Source: Xestospongia bergquistia (lineage: Eukaryota; Porifera; Demospongiae; Haplosclerida; Petrosiidae). Taken from it: DNA of 64,000 nucleotides. The translations under genes and the position numbers were made by a program. Shown here piece by piece: positions 25,860 through 36,957 of this stretch. The notes under the pieces were generated by a model that worked only from the letters and a program-made list of their open reading frames with translations, was not told the origin of the DNA and made no database searches. The stretch is taken from positions 384,501 to 448,500 of the forward strand of contig OZ014418.1 in NCBI GenBank assembly GCA_963965975.1, written 5' to 3'. How positions within the stretch are numbered: position 1 is the first letter of the stretch; every line of letters begins with the position of its first letter.

Positions 25860-26406
25860 ATTGAAAGATTTGGCACTCAAGTTCACCAACAGATCTTGTT
25901 GTTTGAAATAGAACAATGACTCCTTTTCTTATAGACTTTGTTCAAGTATGGACAAACCCTCGGACGTAGATATGTTTGTTGATGTCTTATAAACTGAAAG
26001 TAGTCCCACTGCACCTGAGTAAACAATTGTTATTCTGTCTTTTGAAAGTAAAGTGTCTTTAGTTTTAAAAACATGTTTGTCTTAAAGGATAAATCATACA
26101 ACATTTTTACATTATATTCAATAATGTTATTATTATTTGTCATAACTGATTTGGACAAACATTTTCTTTGTAGTAAACTTTTACATAACAATTGCTTCTT
26201 GTTCAACAAGTCATCTCATAAACCATACAGCAATATCTTGACTCTATAGGTAGTACGTAATACATATAGTGCTATAACTATATCTTGACTATATAAGTAG
26301 CAATGCTTTGTTGTAGAAGTATTTGATATTTTAATATATTTTTTATTGATTAGACAATATAATAATATTCATAACTGAGTTCATGTGATGATCATGTAAC
26401 ATTCAC

Positions 26407-26622
26407 TAGAACTTGCTTATTCTTGTCACATTCCCACTTTGCTTTAATAACCTCAATACTCTTTGACCTTTGTGAAGTAATTACTCAAATTTTAATATCT
26501 CTGTTCTTTTTAACTGAGCATTTTGACAGAATATTTGATGAATATATTATAAATATATTCTTTCATATCATCAATACCACTGCTGGCATGTAGAAATCCT
26601 TTGTATAATATTAGAACTTCTC
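26407..26622 (-). pseudogene. SDHAF1 pseudogene (unit B)
   Basis: Copy of 24416-24643 in the second duplication unit. About 20 bases covering the start codon and first residues are missing: copy A reads acttctctttgtattggac, while copy B jumps to acttctcacatgac. There is also an insertion (attataaatata) that breaks the middle of the frame. The intact parent is 2 kb away, so loss carries no cost. Confidence 0.88.
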
Positions 26623-26772
26623 ACATGACAATCAATTAAAAAGAGGCAAATCCTTTAATTTATCATTATTATCAATTAACTCAAAATAAATATTGACAGC
26701 TAAAATTTACTGAGACACAAACTATTACAAGTTATGTCATATAAATGTCCACACAAAAATAATGATAGTATA

Positions 26773-27842
26773 TTACTTGTGAGCACCATACCACAGCTTG
26801 TCAGGACAAATGTGCTTTTTCTTATTGTTATGTCTAGGAGGGCAATCAACTGGATTCATTGATTTATCAAAGCAAATGTATATGCTAAATAGCACTTCAT
26901 CTGTCTCAGATTTTCCCTAGAAAAATGATGAGTTGGTGATTACAACCAGCTAAGACTAGTAAAATATACACACCTCTGGAAAGCCACAGCGAAGTCTTGG
27001 ACTTGCCCCAATGGCATTTTTAATTGCCTCATGTATTTTTGCAGTCTATTAAGAGTTGATTGAACAATAAGTGAGATAATAGTCAACAAGACTAACCTCA
27101 TACATTGTAACATCACTAGGTATGATACCTTGTTCCTGTAAAATCTTTGTCAGACTGTACCTCTGGTATAGATTTATAGTTTGTTGAAAATATTCTTGTT
27201 CATTATCAAAGTCTTTAGCACAAGTACCATGTTTACACCATTCATGTCCCCTGAAAAAATATATATGAAGTACTCAATGAAAAAATGACATATATACCAA
27301 AAGTCAGTATTGTTTTTATACATAAAAGAAATCCAGTATGTGTTCATCTCTTGTACTAGAGAGTCCTATAGATTAAGAATATATATGGAAAGATACATGG
27401 ATGGATTGATAAATGAATGAACGGATGGATGAATGGATGGATCCAACTAATATACACTAAGTTGAGTGATGTCAAAATTAGCTGTATGAGAGCCACAGTT
27501 TTTAGGACTGTCTTTTTTAGCATTATTGGATGGCCTATATTGCATCAGAGTTAACATAGTATACATTCTCTCTCTCTTATCATTACTTACCATAAGCCAT
27601 GGATATTCCAGGTAGGAGCATTATTTGGAATGTTATAGTCTGGGTTTAAAGCCTTTAATCCTTGAGGTTGTTGTAGAGCCAAAACATAATATTTGAAAGG
27701 TTTGTATCTGTTAAGAGAACAGTTCAACAGCTGCAGTTCCCAGCATATACACTTACTTTTTATGATATTTGCAATGATAGATCTGTTCACTCATTACAGA
27801 CCATACCAGACTACACAACATCAGTAATATTATTAACTTCAT
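26773..27842 (-). CDS. RNase T2, copy B
   Basis: Tandem paralogue of 24798-25859 with the same seven-exon plan and signal peptide. CAS I (LALQQPQGL...TWNIHGLW) and CAS II (FWGHEWCKHGTC) are intact, and no stop or frameshift was seen on joining the exons. Differences from copy A are mostly substitutions (KPFKYYVLAL for KHFKYYFLVL, NPDYN for DPSCN) plus in-frame changes: an extra His-Thr after CGS in exon 3 and one extra codon near ICFDKSMN. The CDPSC-to-NPDYN change removes one cysteine, which may break a disulfide. Confidence 0.9.
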
Positions 27843-28210
27843 ATTGAAAGATTTGGCACTCAAGTTCACCAACAGATCTTGTTGTTTGAGATAGAACAAT
27901 GATTCCTTTTCTTATAGACTTTGTTCAAATATGAACAAACCCTCAGATGTAGATATAATTATTGATGTCTTATAAACTGAAAGTAGTCCCATTACACCTG
28001 AGTAAACAATTGTTATTCTGTCTTTTTTGAAAGTAAACTGTTATTTAGTTTTAAAAACATATTTGTCTTAAGGGATGCAACGTTTATTACATTATATACA
28101 ATAATGTTATTATTATTTGTCATAACTGATTTGGATATGCATTTTCTTTGTAGTAAACTTAAGCATCACAATTGCTTGTTCAACAAGTCATCTCATAAAC
28201 CATACAGCAA

Positions 28211-28420
28211 TATCTTGACTATATAGGTAGTAATACATGTATTACTATAGCTTATATCTTGACTATATAGGTAGTAATACATGTATTACTATAGCTTATA
28301 TCTTGACTATATAGGTAGTAATACATGTATTACTATAGCTTATATCTTGACTATAGGTAGCAGTACATGTATTACTATAACTTATATCTTGACTACTATA
28401 TAGGTAGCAGTACATGTAGC
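28211..28420 (+). repeat. 44-base minisatellite with an 18-base palindrome
   Basis: About 4.7 copies of tatcttgactatataggtag followed by taatacatgtattactatagctta. The unit includes AGTAATACATGTATTACT, a perfect 18-base palindrome. It sits at the right end of duplication unit B; a single degenerate unit sits at the end of unit A (about 26232-26300). Confidence 0.92.
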
Positions 28421-28429
28421 ATTAACTGT

Positions 28430-28869
28430 AACTATAATAGAGTGACTACACAACAATTTAAGTAAAACTTAACTAAGCCTGATTACACAATAGCAAAAAC
28501 TATTATTAAACCTAAAATTAATTTACTAAAACATCACTAGCTAATATATATATCTAGACAAAAGTCACTTACTACAAGTACAAACTATGACACAAAGCAA
28601 ACTCCTTGCCTGAGAATTTGCTGAAAGACAGGCAATAGTCAAAATCTGAGGGCTTTCTAATTAGTTTTTTGTATAGTTTAAGTTTTATTAATACTTTTCT
28701 GACATGTGAAAGATAAGCACAATAAATAGACACACACAAATGGTGTGATTGTATATGTCAGCTATGTATTCATTTTGTCTACATAATAACAGAAACTTGT
28801 TTTATTATGGACAGACACTTGACGGTGCTGATCAATTTAATTGTCACAAAGTGGGGGGAACTACCCAGT
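28430..28869. other. AT-rich intergenic DNA
   Basis: No coding signal, repeat or RNA gene recognised between the minisatellite and the patatin relic. Confidence 0.5.
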
Positions 28870-29030
28870 ACAAGTGTTACATTGGTGATGATGCTGTAAT
28901 GAAAGATATATAGGACATCCTCAAATAACAATCACTATATAACGTACTGATTGTATTCAATGTGAACTTTATCTAGTGGCCAATTATATACGAAGAGGCT
29001 AGAGATGGCCGAAATGAATGTAAGACTTTG
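28870..29030 (+). pseudogene. Decayed patatin-domain fragment
   Basis: In shifting frames this stretch reads GDDAVMKDI, PQITITI, CELYLVANY and EEARDGRNE. These match in order LMAHIEYPQMIITAV, SELHLVTN and GEARDGQ of the + strand gene at 29661, and the corresponding parts of the minus-strand genes. Several stops and frameshifts. No other part of the gene was found around it. Confidence 0.65.
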
Positions 29031-29660
29031 CTTGATCTTATCATATACACTATATATCTGTAAATATGAGCTATACAACATGTGGTAGAAACCAATAGCT
29101 GCTAATGCTTTAATTTAGAGAAGTGTTTAACCTTCACTGTTAATTATTAAATCTCCACCTATATACATAGGAAGGTCCCTCAAATGGCTAAAAATACCTA
29201 GAACAACTGATGTCATCAGTGTCAAATGTACACATTAAGAGAGAGAACTAAAATAGCTTGTTTCCTACTATATAGCCCCAGGACTCTGATTGAGTTATCA
29301 GTCAGTCTTCTAGACTTAAACTAAATATATAACTCTTGTCTAGGAGTCAATTTGAATCTCAAACTTTAGACCTTGTACTTACTTAGATCATTTTATATAC
29401 ATATAAATTATAGCAGTTATTTGTTTCTAAGCAAGTTTATATGGACCAGTTTCAGTTATCTTCAAGTAGCATCAATTGTTGACAATAGACACCACCTCTT
29501 ATTGAGTTTATTGTGTATGCGTGGAGATATGAAAAAGTCATCATTTTATTTTACAAAGTGGATTGTTGTTTTTCAAAATTTATAGAAATTATGGAATTCT
29601 TCACCAACTAAAATGATAACACAACATTAAACTACAATGTGTATATGAATTATTAATTAA

Positions 29661-30947
29661 TTGATGATGGAAATATACATCTCATCAGATCCTTGGACAA
29701 TAGAATATAAGGGAGAATTACATATTGCAGTGGAAAATGGTCATCTATCTATTACAAAGTTACTACTTATTTTTAAAGCAAATCCATCTCTTGTTAACAA
29801 GAAAAGAGAGAAACCAATCAATAAAGCATCACCAACTCATCAAGAAAAGTTTCAGTTACTTTTTGAGGAGATAATATCATTATTGGAGTCATCAAGAATC
29901 ATGTTATCAAAAGCTGTTGACCTACCTCCTCTTCCACCCGACAGTATCTGTCTACTGAGTTGTGATGGAGGTGGAGTGAGAATTTCAGTTGTAACACAGG
30001 TGCTCTTAGCTTTGGAACATCGGATGAAAGAGTTGGATCCTACCTGTATTAGCTCCATGTACTATTTTGATTACATGGCAGGAACTAGTGCTGGATCTTA
30101 TCCTCCATTATTTAGTATATACAGTGGAGCTTCTCTAGAGATGTGTCTAATGTGGTCACTAAATGATATGATTGAAGTTGCTCACTCTAAGAGGCGTGAT
30201 GAACTCATTAAAGATCTGAATATTTCTCATCTTGGTGCTGGTACTCTAATGGCGCATATTGAGTATCCTCAAATGATAATTACTGCAGTACTTGCTGATC
30301 GTATTCCCTCTGAACTTCATTTAGTAACCAATTAAGGAGAGGCCAGAGATGGTCAAAAAGGTCCCGGTGAACGTAAGGTATGGGAGACTGTTGTCATGAC
30401 TTCAGCTGCTCCAGTGTATTTCCAGCCATTTGAAGGAAAGTTCTTAGATGGAGGTTTAATGGCTAACAACCCAACTCTTGATGGTATGGCTGAGATAATT
30501 AATCAAGGAAAGAGGGAAGGAAAGCCAGTTAAGTTGGGCTGTGTAGTATCACTAGGTACTGGACTTTCACCAGTAAAGCATGTAGATAAAGTTGCTATAA
30601 CTATTCCAACGTTATCGTTTTCTTCACTACTAGATATTTCCTGTAATATTACTGCCACTAAAAATTTGGCTGAAATTATAGTAGAAGAAGTTACAAAAAG
30701 TGACGGTGATGATATAGTAAAGGCTTCGGCCTTTTGTGAAGCCTTGGGATCGAGTTATTTTCAATTAAATCCGCCACTTGAGTCATCTATCAAACTCAAT
30801 GAATCAAACATGGAAAAGATTATTGATATGATGTATCAATGTCAATTGTACATACTGAGGAAGATGGATATAATTGACCAAATAGCTCGCCTTCTATTAA
30901 CCAGGGATCCAATAGAGATACCAGTCATTCCTCTTGATAATAACTAG
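29661..30947 (+). pseudogene. Ankyrin-patatin phospholipase gene with one in-frame stop, 5'-truncated
   Basis: Similar to the 767- and 810-residue genes on the other strand, but starting within the last ankyrin repeat (GELHIAVENGHLSITKLLL). The patatin domain is otherwise whole: CDGGGVRI oxyanion loop, nucleophile elbow AGTSAGS (Ser at codon 143), then a single TAA at codon 225 (30333-30335) where the paralogues have the Tyr of NYGEARDG. Past it the same frame runs on for 204 codons with the catalytic Asp in LDGGLMANNP (codon 263) and a complete C-terminus. There are no frameshifts. Most of the ankyrin region is missing upstream. It is either a young pseudogene, a two-part gene, or a stop polymorphism. 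Confidence 0.85.
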
Positions 30948-32024
30948 TTCCAAAATGAAACAACTCTTGTGTAGGACTCCATTAGAAATTTAGCTACGTT
31001 CCCTTGTTTTAATGTATACTTGGATTTGTTATTAAAAGTCATTTCAACACTGTTATCATTAGTGAGACATCCAGCTCAGACACCATAATACAATTAAGAA
31101 CATGCCCTATAGTCTGTTCATGTTCACTAGAAACTAGTAGTGCGTGTGATTAGTATATATATATACACACATCACAAATTAAATACTTGTGGTGTTATTC
31201 TAAACGCTCACATGTCTGTGTGTATAGAGTTTTTATGCAAGAACAAGTTTATTCACTACTGTAGTAAAGTATTTTTTACTTATATCTATATAATTAAAGC
31301 TGTACAGATTTAACGAAATTCATGAGATCACAATCCTCGTGGTCAATGGCATCTCCTATATTTTACTTATGGGAAGTACAATAAACTTTGTTCCTGTCAC
31401 AGTGTGGGTCGTATTATATAAAGTGACGTCATAAGAACCAGATGATGACCACTTGATTTTGAATTTGGTCGAGTTGTTATGATAATTTTTTTACTGACAA
31501 AAGTGAACGCGAATAGACTACAGTTTATATTGTTATTATATTAAAAGTGAAGTATTATATATTATTGACTTAGTCTGTTTCATTATGTTATATGTAATCA
31601 TAACAAATACAATTGTATTAAATCAATCCTGACAACAATAAAATAACAAGATATAGTGCTAATTGGAAAAATAATTGTTATTAAAATTGAACTGTTTATA
31701 AACTATACATTTAGTTGGCAATACCAATTCCAATTTTATCTAACAACTTAATTCTTCATAACTTGCTGTTTTAGACTTTGTAGACAAAACAATTTATAAT
31801 AATATGTTATTTCAATTGATTTTATAGTGGGCAAAGCAGATATAGTTACCTAATATGGTATTGTTAGCCCTTTTGCCAAGGATCAGACTATTATGAAAAC
31901 AGAATCAATTATATTGAACCACTACCCACACCAATGATGTCTTGTTAATATGACACTTTAAAACAACACATTGATCAATATAAAATGATATATATATATA
32001 TTGTACAATAACACATGAAATGTT
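30948..32024. other. AT-rich intergenic DNA
   Basis: Separates the + strand patatin pseudogene from the minus-strand genes. No coding signal on either strand; a short TA run near 31155. Confidence 0.5.
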
Positions 32025-34328
32025 TTATTTAGATAGAATACAACGTGCTACTTTATCTATTTGGTCGGGTATACAAAGAATATATTTTTTACAGTGGTAT
32101 AGCATGTCGATAAGAACATCTATGGAAGTAATAGACGGCTCAATGTCAGTAGGAAGAGGGGGGGACAAGCGAAAGTAATCACTACCAATAGATTCGCACC
32201 ACATCTCAGCTCTCAGAGCATGTTGACCATCTGACTGAGTGATCTCCGTCAACAACATTTTTAAGAGGCTTGAAAGACCTTTAACAGTATCTGAAATTGT
32301 AACCATCGTCTTCAGACTGAGTCCTGGCATGAATGCTTCAACATTTTCAACTTTTTTTGTTGGAGAAACTCCTGTTCCAACAGATAAAACTAAACCGAGT
32401 TTAACAGTCTTCTTCTCACGTTTGCTCTGTTGCATGATCTCCACCATAGCATCAACAGTTGGATTATTGGCCATCAATCCACCATCTAAAAACTTGTCTT
32501 CAAAAGATGGAAAATAAATGGGAGCTGCAGAGGAGATACGGGCAGCTTCCCAGACCTTGCGTTCATCAGGACCTTTTTGTTCATCACGAGGTCCTCCATA
32601 ATTTGACATGATATGCAGTACACTAGGACTACGATCAGCCAATGTTGACATGATAATAACCCTTTGATCCTCTAAATCGGACATGACTGTCTCTTCACCT
32701 AGAATTTCCTGAAGGAACTGATCAATACGTGCCCCTCTTTCAGAAAGTGATTTCTGGAAGACATCAGTGACCACTTTATAAAGCAGAGCTTGACCAACTT
32801 GAAGTGAGTCATCAACATAAGCAAGGACAAGATTGGTTATAGCTCCTGAACTAGTTCCAGCTAAATAATCAAAATAAGAAACAAGTGGACGACACCCTGG
32901 ATCAAGCTGACGCATTCGTTTCTCTACTGCAATTAGAGCTTGCACTGAATTAAAGGATCTTACACCACCTCCATCCATACTGAGGAGAAATGTATCAGAA
33001 CTGTTATGTGGTGTAGGACGAGACATATTACTTGTGAAGTATGCCTCTGTTTGCTTTTGTAAATTGATCATTTCCTCTAATACTTCAACAATTGTAATTG
33101 AATTTTTCTTTTTTATTTCTTGGGCAAGTTGTAGTGGAGTTTTTCCTTCTTTATTTTTAATCATAGGATCAGCATCAAATACAAGTAGAAGCTGTATGAG
33201 TGACAAAATACCAGATCTCACGGCAGAGTGAAGTGCAGTGTCACCTGAGGAACGTTGAATGTGGTTGGGATCAGCTCCACCTAACAACAAGTACATACTG
33301 CTTTGCAGGTAGCCCTTTTCAACTGAGATCATAAGAGCTGTTTTTCCATATTTGTCAATGACATTTAAACTGTTGCATGACCTTTTTAAAGTGGAACCAG
33401 AATGTCGTCTAACATGTCGTCTTTGATTCATTATCGTTGAGACTTCTTCCTTTTTGAAAATTTCCCAAATTTTGTCAGAATCATCAGATTCAGCAGCGTC
33501 ATGAAGTGGAGTTATTTCCTCTGGTATAGCAAACAATAGGGGGACAGCATGTGAGGTCAAAAAGGATTTGATAGCTCCACCGTCTGTTTCAACAGGTGAT
33601 GGCGATTGTAAGAGGTGGCCATTGTTATCTTTCAGCTTTAGTTTTGCAGTTGATAGTAACCATTTCATACCTTCTTTAGATAGTGAAGGCCTGGCACTGT
33701 TTATTGGTGTGTTACCAAAGTAATCTGGTTGGTCTAAGTTCCCTCCTTTCTCTATTAACAATTCAACTTGTTTCCGGTCTTCCCTTATGCAAGCAGAATG
33801 TAAAAGAGCCTGAACAACTTTGTGCCATTCAGGATGTACCTCAGGTTTTGTTTGCATCATTTCAATGATGTTAGTGATTGCTGTACCTGGACTGCAAGGG
33901 TTAGGCAAAACTATGGCTCTGAGAAGTCCTTCAGTGACTATCACTGATCCATCTCTTAGTAAAGGTGACAATGTCACATGTAATTCTCTAAATGCTCGCT
34001 TGGTATGCGCGTAGTTTCCACTTTCATAGAGAATAAATGCAACCTCCATTTTTTGTGGTTTGGTCTGTTGGACAATGATCTGATAGTCTGAATTTGAACT
34101 GTGATGACTGAACAGACTTTTGAAATGATCCTTAAAACTCGCGCTGTCTTGTTGAGTAACATGTAACAATGCTAGACATCCAGAAGCGACTTCTTTGGCA
34201 ACATGGTGGTCACAACCATTAGGTTGATCTGGCGGTGGATCTTCTACTGGGTAGTTAATTATCTTCTGTACTTGTGATAGTTCGATGAGCTTTGTAGCTG
34301 AACTGATCTCCTTAACGATGTAAGACAT
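32025..34328 (-). CDS. Ankyrin-repeat patatin-like phospholipase (iPLA2-beta type), 767 residues
   Basis: Probable calcium-independent acyl hydrolase related to PLA2G6. One uninterrupted exon. The N-terminal third is unassigned. Ankyrin-type repeats lie around residues 180-215 and 280-420 (ITPLHDAAESDD, GKTALMISVEKGYLQSSMYLLLGGADPN, GDTALHSAVRSGILSLIQLLL). The patatin domain covers about residues 455-680: LSMDGGGVRS (oxyanion loop), YFDYLAGTSSGA with nucleophile Ser493, and FLDGGLMANNP with catalytic Asp615. All catalytic parts are present. Lies 196 bases from a longer paralogue in the same orientation. The intronless structure contrasts with most neighbours. Confidence 0.93.
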   Translation of the reverse strand: MSYIVKEISSATKLIELSQVQKIINYPVEDPPPDQPNGCDHHVAKEVASGCLALLHVTQQDSASFKDHFKSLFSHHSSNSDYQIIVQQTKPQKMEVAFILYESGNYAHTKRAFRELHVTLSPLLRDGSVIVTEGLLRAIVLPNPCSPGTAITNIIEMMQTKPEVHPEWHKVVQALLHSACIREDRKQVELLIEKGGNLDQPDYFGNTPINSARPSLSKEGMKWLLSTAKLKLKDNNGHLLQSPSPVETDGGAIKSFLTSHAVPLLFAIPEEITPLHDAAESDDSDKIWEIFKKEEVSTIMNQRRHVRRHSGSTLKRSCNSLNVIDKYGKTALMISVEKGYLQSSMYLLLGGADPNHIQRSSGDTALHSAVRSGILSLIQLLLVFDADPMIKNKEGKTPLQLAQEIKKKNSITIVEVLEEMINLQKQTEAYFTSNMSRPTPHNSSDTFLLSMDGGGVRSFNSVQALIAVEKRMRQLDPGCRPLVSYFDYLAGTSSGAITNLVLAYVDDSLQVGQALLYKVVTDVFQKSLSERGARIDQFLQEILGEETVMSDLEDQRVIIMSTLADRSPSVLHIMSNYGGPRDEQKGPDERKVWEAARISSAAPIYFPSFEDKFLDGGLMANNPTVDAMVEIMQQSKREKKTVKLGLVLSVGTGVSPTKKVENVEAFMPGLSLKTMVTISDTVKGLSSLLKMLLTEITQSDGQHALRAEMWCESIGSDYFRLSPPLPTDIEPSITSIDVLIDMLYHCKKYILCIPDQIDKVARCILSK

Positions 34329-34524
34329 TGCTATTTAATTCAATTTCTGCTTCGATCACCTCGAGTTGGTTTATATAAAGATATAACGAGGAAGTGATAT
34401 ATAAATATTGGTATTGTTATTATATGACTTAAGTATGACCTTTCCTTTTAAACAATAGGTATTGTCGTCAAAACTTCCGGGACATAAATAATTTAATAAT
34501 AATAACTATTATTAATAGTTTTTC

Positions 34525-36957
34525 TTATTTTGAGAGTAAAGTGTGTGCTATATCGTTTATCTTCTCAGCTTCTCTCAGTACATACATTTGTGAGTCAAAC
34601 AAAATTGTTATCATCTTATTAACATTAGTTTCAGTAATGTCAACACTCTCAGTCACAGGTGGAGATATACGACAATAAGTAGCTCCTAATGCATCACACC
34701 ATGCCTCAGCTCTCTCCACTTCTTGTCCTTCAGTCTGCGTAGCTTGTAGCAACAAAAGTTTGGCAAGATTTTTAGCACCCTTCAGAGTTTCTGGGAAGTT
34801 CTTAAGTGAAGCCAGAGAGAAAGAAGGCATATGAATATCAACATTGGAAATTGGTATTGCTTCTGTGACCCCTGTTCCGAGTGACAACACAAATCCAAGT
34901 TTACAAGCTGTACCTTCTCGTTTTGACTGGTTAGAAATCTCTGTCATGGCATCTAGAGTAGGGTTATTTGCCATCATACCTCCATCAAGATATTTCCCCT
35001 GAAATGCAGTGAAATAGAATGGAGCAGATGCAGTAATTCGTGCAGCTTCCCAAAGTTTCCTCTCATCAGGTCCCACTTGACCATCCCTAGCCTCACCATA
35101 GTTAGTCATCAAATGAAGCTTACATGGGGAACGGTCAGCGAGTGTTGCTGTCACAATTACTCGGGGGCTCTGAACACAGCTCATAACAGTATCCTTCCCT
35201 AATTTTTCCTTAAGAAATTCTTCTAAAATTGTAACACGTTCTTGAAGGTTGTTAATTTCTGTCATCTTACTCATACAGCTAAAGACTAAAGCACGTGAAG
35301 TCTCTAGACTAGCTCTTCCGTATATTGTAATGAACATTACATACGAGCCACCACTAGTACCAGCTATGTAGTCAAAACATTGAAAAACTGAAGGACAATC
35401 TGATCGTATAGCTTGCATACGTTTCTGAATGCCTAAAAGAATCTGAACTTGCATAATTCCTCTTACCCCACCTCCATCAAGACTTAGGAGAAACAGAGAA
35501 TTGTCTGGAACATTTCTATGACCTTTATCAGAAACTCTTGGCAAATTCTCAGATATATCTAGATACTTTGAGACATTTTTTAAGAGTGTTGCACATTCAT
35601 AAGCTTCTGCATTGAGAGCTAATTCAATGGGCGTTTCTCCCCTCTGGTTTAGTTTACGAGGGTCAGCTTCGAAACTTATTAAAAGTTTAATAAGTAATAG
35701 GTCACCCCTTTCAGCAGCAATATGTAAAGTAGTGTTACCTGATTGAGGGAGTACATAATTAGGATCAGCTCCACCTAGTAGCAAAAATAAACTGCTTTTC
35801 ACATAACCTTTTCGTACAGAGACCATGAGAGGAGTCTCACCGACAGAGTCAATGGTATCAAATTTGAATTCGGTAAGTGATAGTAGAGGGGTTTTAAAGG
35901 AAAGATATTCATCATCCTCTTCTTCTTCTGAAACTATGACAGAGATACTTGGAAGTCTTAGAAACATTCTTTGATCAACTATTTGTTGTATGGAGTCACA
36001 TTCATCTTGACTAGCAGCTGAATGAAGTGCAGAACGATTTGAGTGTTGTGGCTTTGGAAGACCAAAAGCCAGACCAGGAAGACTTCCTTTCTTAATGATA
36101 TTGGAGACAAACTCAAATTTCTTGTTGTCTTCAGAGAGTTCTGTATTCAAAGGTTGGATTGTACTTTGTTCAGTACTGACTAAACTATTTAACCATTCTG
36201 TACCACCTTGTGACATTCTCCTAGCTATTGCTAATGGTGTCTCACCAAGGTTATCTTTTTCTTCTAAATTACCACCTTTTTTAAGAAGGATATCAATATC
36301 AGAGCGATCATCTTTAGCACAGGCCGAATAAAGTAGAGACTGGACGACATTGTGCCAATGGGTATAAGCTTCGGGTTTCTGTTCCATTATCTCTACCAAT
36401 TTCATCCAAAGGTTTTCTGGTGGACATGGCTCAGGAAGGACCAATGTATCCAAGAGCATTTTGGTGAAGAAAACAGAACCATCCCGGACAAAAGGTTTCA
36501 ATGTCGATAAAATAGAATCCAAAGCAAAGAGTATTTCATCCTTTTCATCACTTTCTGCAAGGACAAACAAATTTTCCTTTCCTTTATTTTTTTGATTCAA
36601 AACTACACAAAATTGTGAGTTGATACTGGCTGCACCGACCATTCTGGAAACTATGGACTCTTTTTGGCCATATTGTTCAGGCAATGACTGTCCCAATACA
36701 ACTGCAAACGTACTCGAGACACAATTTTCAGTACAACATGGCACTTCTGGATAAGTGATATGCCTATCTGTTAATGAAAGATCGAGGGAAAACGTTGAAG
36801 GGATGCACACAACTCTATACATCGAAACGTAAGGAGTAATCAGAGCTCGTGGTATGTCAGTCAAAAATTTTAGTATCTGGAGCATAATTTTTTTAGTGCA
36901 GGACACTTGGTTGATTTCTTTCATGCAAGAGACTCTTGTTGCAAAAATCTTAGACAA
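34525..36957 (-). CDS. Ankyrin-repeat patatin-like phospholipase (iPLA2-beta type), 810 residues
   Basis: Paralogue of 32025-34328 with the same plan and no intron. Ankyrin repeats around residues 210-270 and 340-455 (DNLGETPLAIARRM, GETPLMVSVRKGYVKSSLFLLLGG, GNTTLHIAAERGDLLLIKLLI, GETPIELALNAEAYECATLL). Patatin domain: LSLDGGGVRGIMQ, YIAGTSGGS with nucleophile Ser535, DRSPCKLHLMTNYGEARDG, and YLDGGMMANNP with Asp658. The DGGGVRG loop is closer to the family consensus than in the 767-residue copy. The N-terminal 180 residues are not recognised in either gene but are colinear between them, including WHxVVQxLLxSACxxxDR. Confidence 0.94.
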   Translation of the reverse strand: MSKIFATRVSCMKEINQVSCTKKIMLQILKFLTDIPRALITPYVSMYRVVCIPSTFSLDLSLTDRHITYPEVPCCTENCVSSTFAVVLGQSLPEQYGQKESIVSRMVGAASINSQFCVVLNQKNKGKENLFVLAESDEKDEILFALDSILSTLKPFVRDGSVFFTKMLLDTLVLPEPCPPENLWMKLVEIMEQKPEAYTHWHNVVQSLLYSACAKDDRSDIDILLKKGGNLEEKDNLGETPLAIARRMSQGGTEWLNSLVSTEQSTIQPLNTELSEDNKKFEFVSNIIKKGSLPGLAFGLPKPQHSNRSALHSAASQDECDSIQQIVDQRMFLRLPSISVIVSEEEEDDEYLSFKTPLLSLTEFKFDTIDSVGETPLMVSVRKGYVKSSLFLLLGGADPNYVLPQSGNTTLHIAAERGDLLLIKLLISFEADPRKLNQRGETPIELALNAEAYECATLLKNVSKYLDISENLPRVSDKGHRNVPDNSLFLLSLDGGGVRGIMQVQILLGIQKRMQAIRSDCPSVFQCFDYIAGTSGGSYVMFITIYGRASLETSRALVFSCMSKMTEINNLQERVTILEEFLKEKLGKDTVMSCVQSPRVIVTATLADRSPCKLHLMTNYGEARDGQVGPDERKLWEAARITASAPFYFTAFQGKYLDGGMMANNPTLDAMTEISNQSKREGTACKLGFVLSLGTGVTEAIPISNVDIHMPSFSLASLKNFPETLKGAKNLAKLLLLQATQTEGQEVERAEAWCDALGATYCRISPPVTESVDITETNVNKMITILFDSQMYVLREAEKINDIAHTLLSK

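Larger units (their letters stand above)
24311..28210. repeat. Tandem segmental duplication, two units of about 2 kb
   Basis: Unit A runs from about 24311 (last codons of C6orf120) to 26310, and unit B from about 26311 to 28210. They are colinear with roughly 90-95 percent identity by eye. Each holds an SDHAF1 copy and an RNase T2 gene. The junction reads ctttgttgtagaagtatt, copying the 3' end of C6orf120 up to a few bases before its stop codon. Both units end in tatcttgact-atata-ggtag sequence, which is expanded as a 44-base minisatellite after unit B. Confidence 0.9.
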
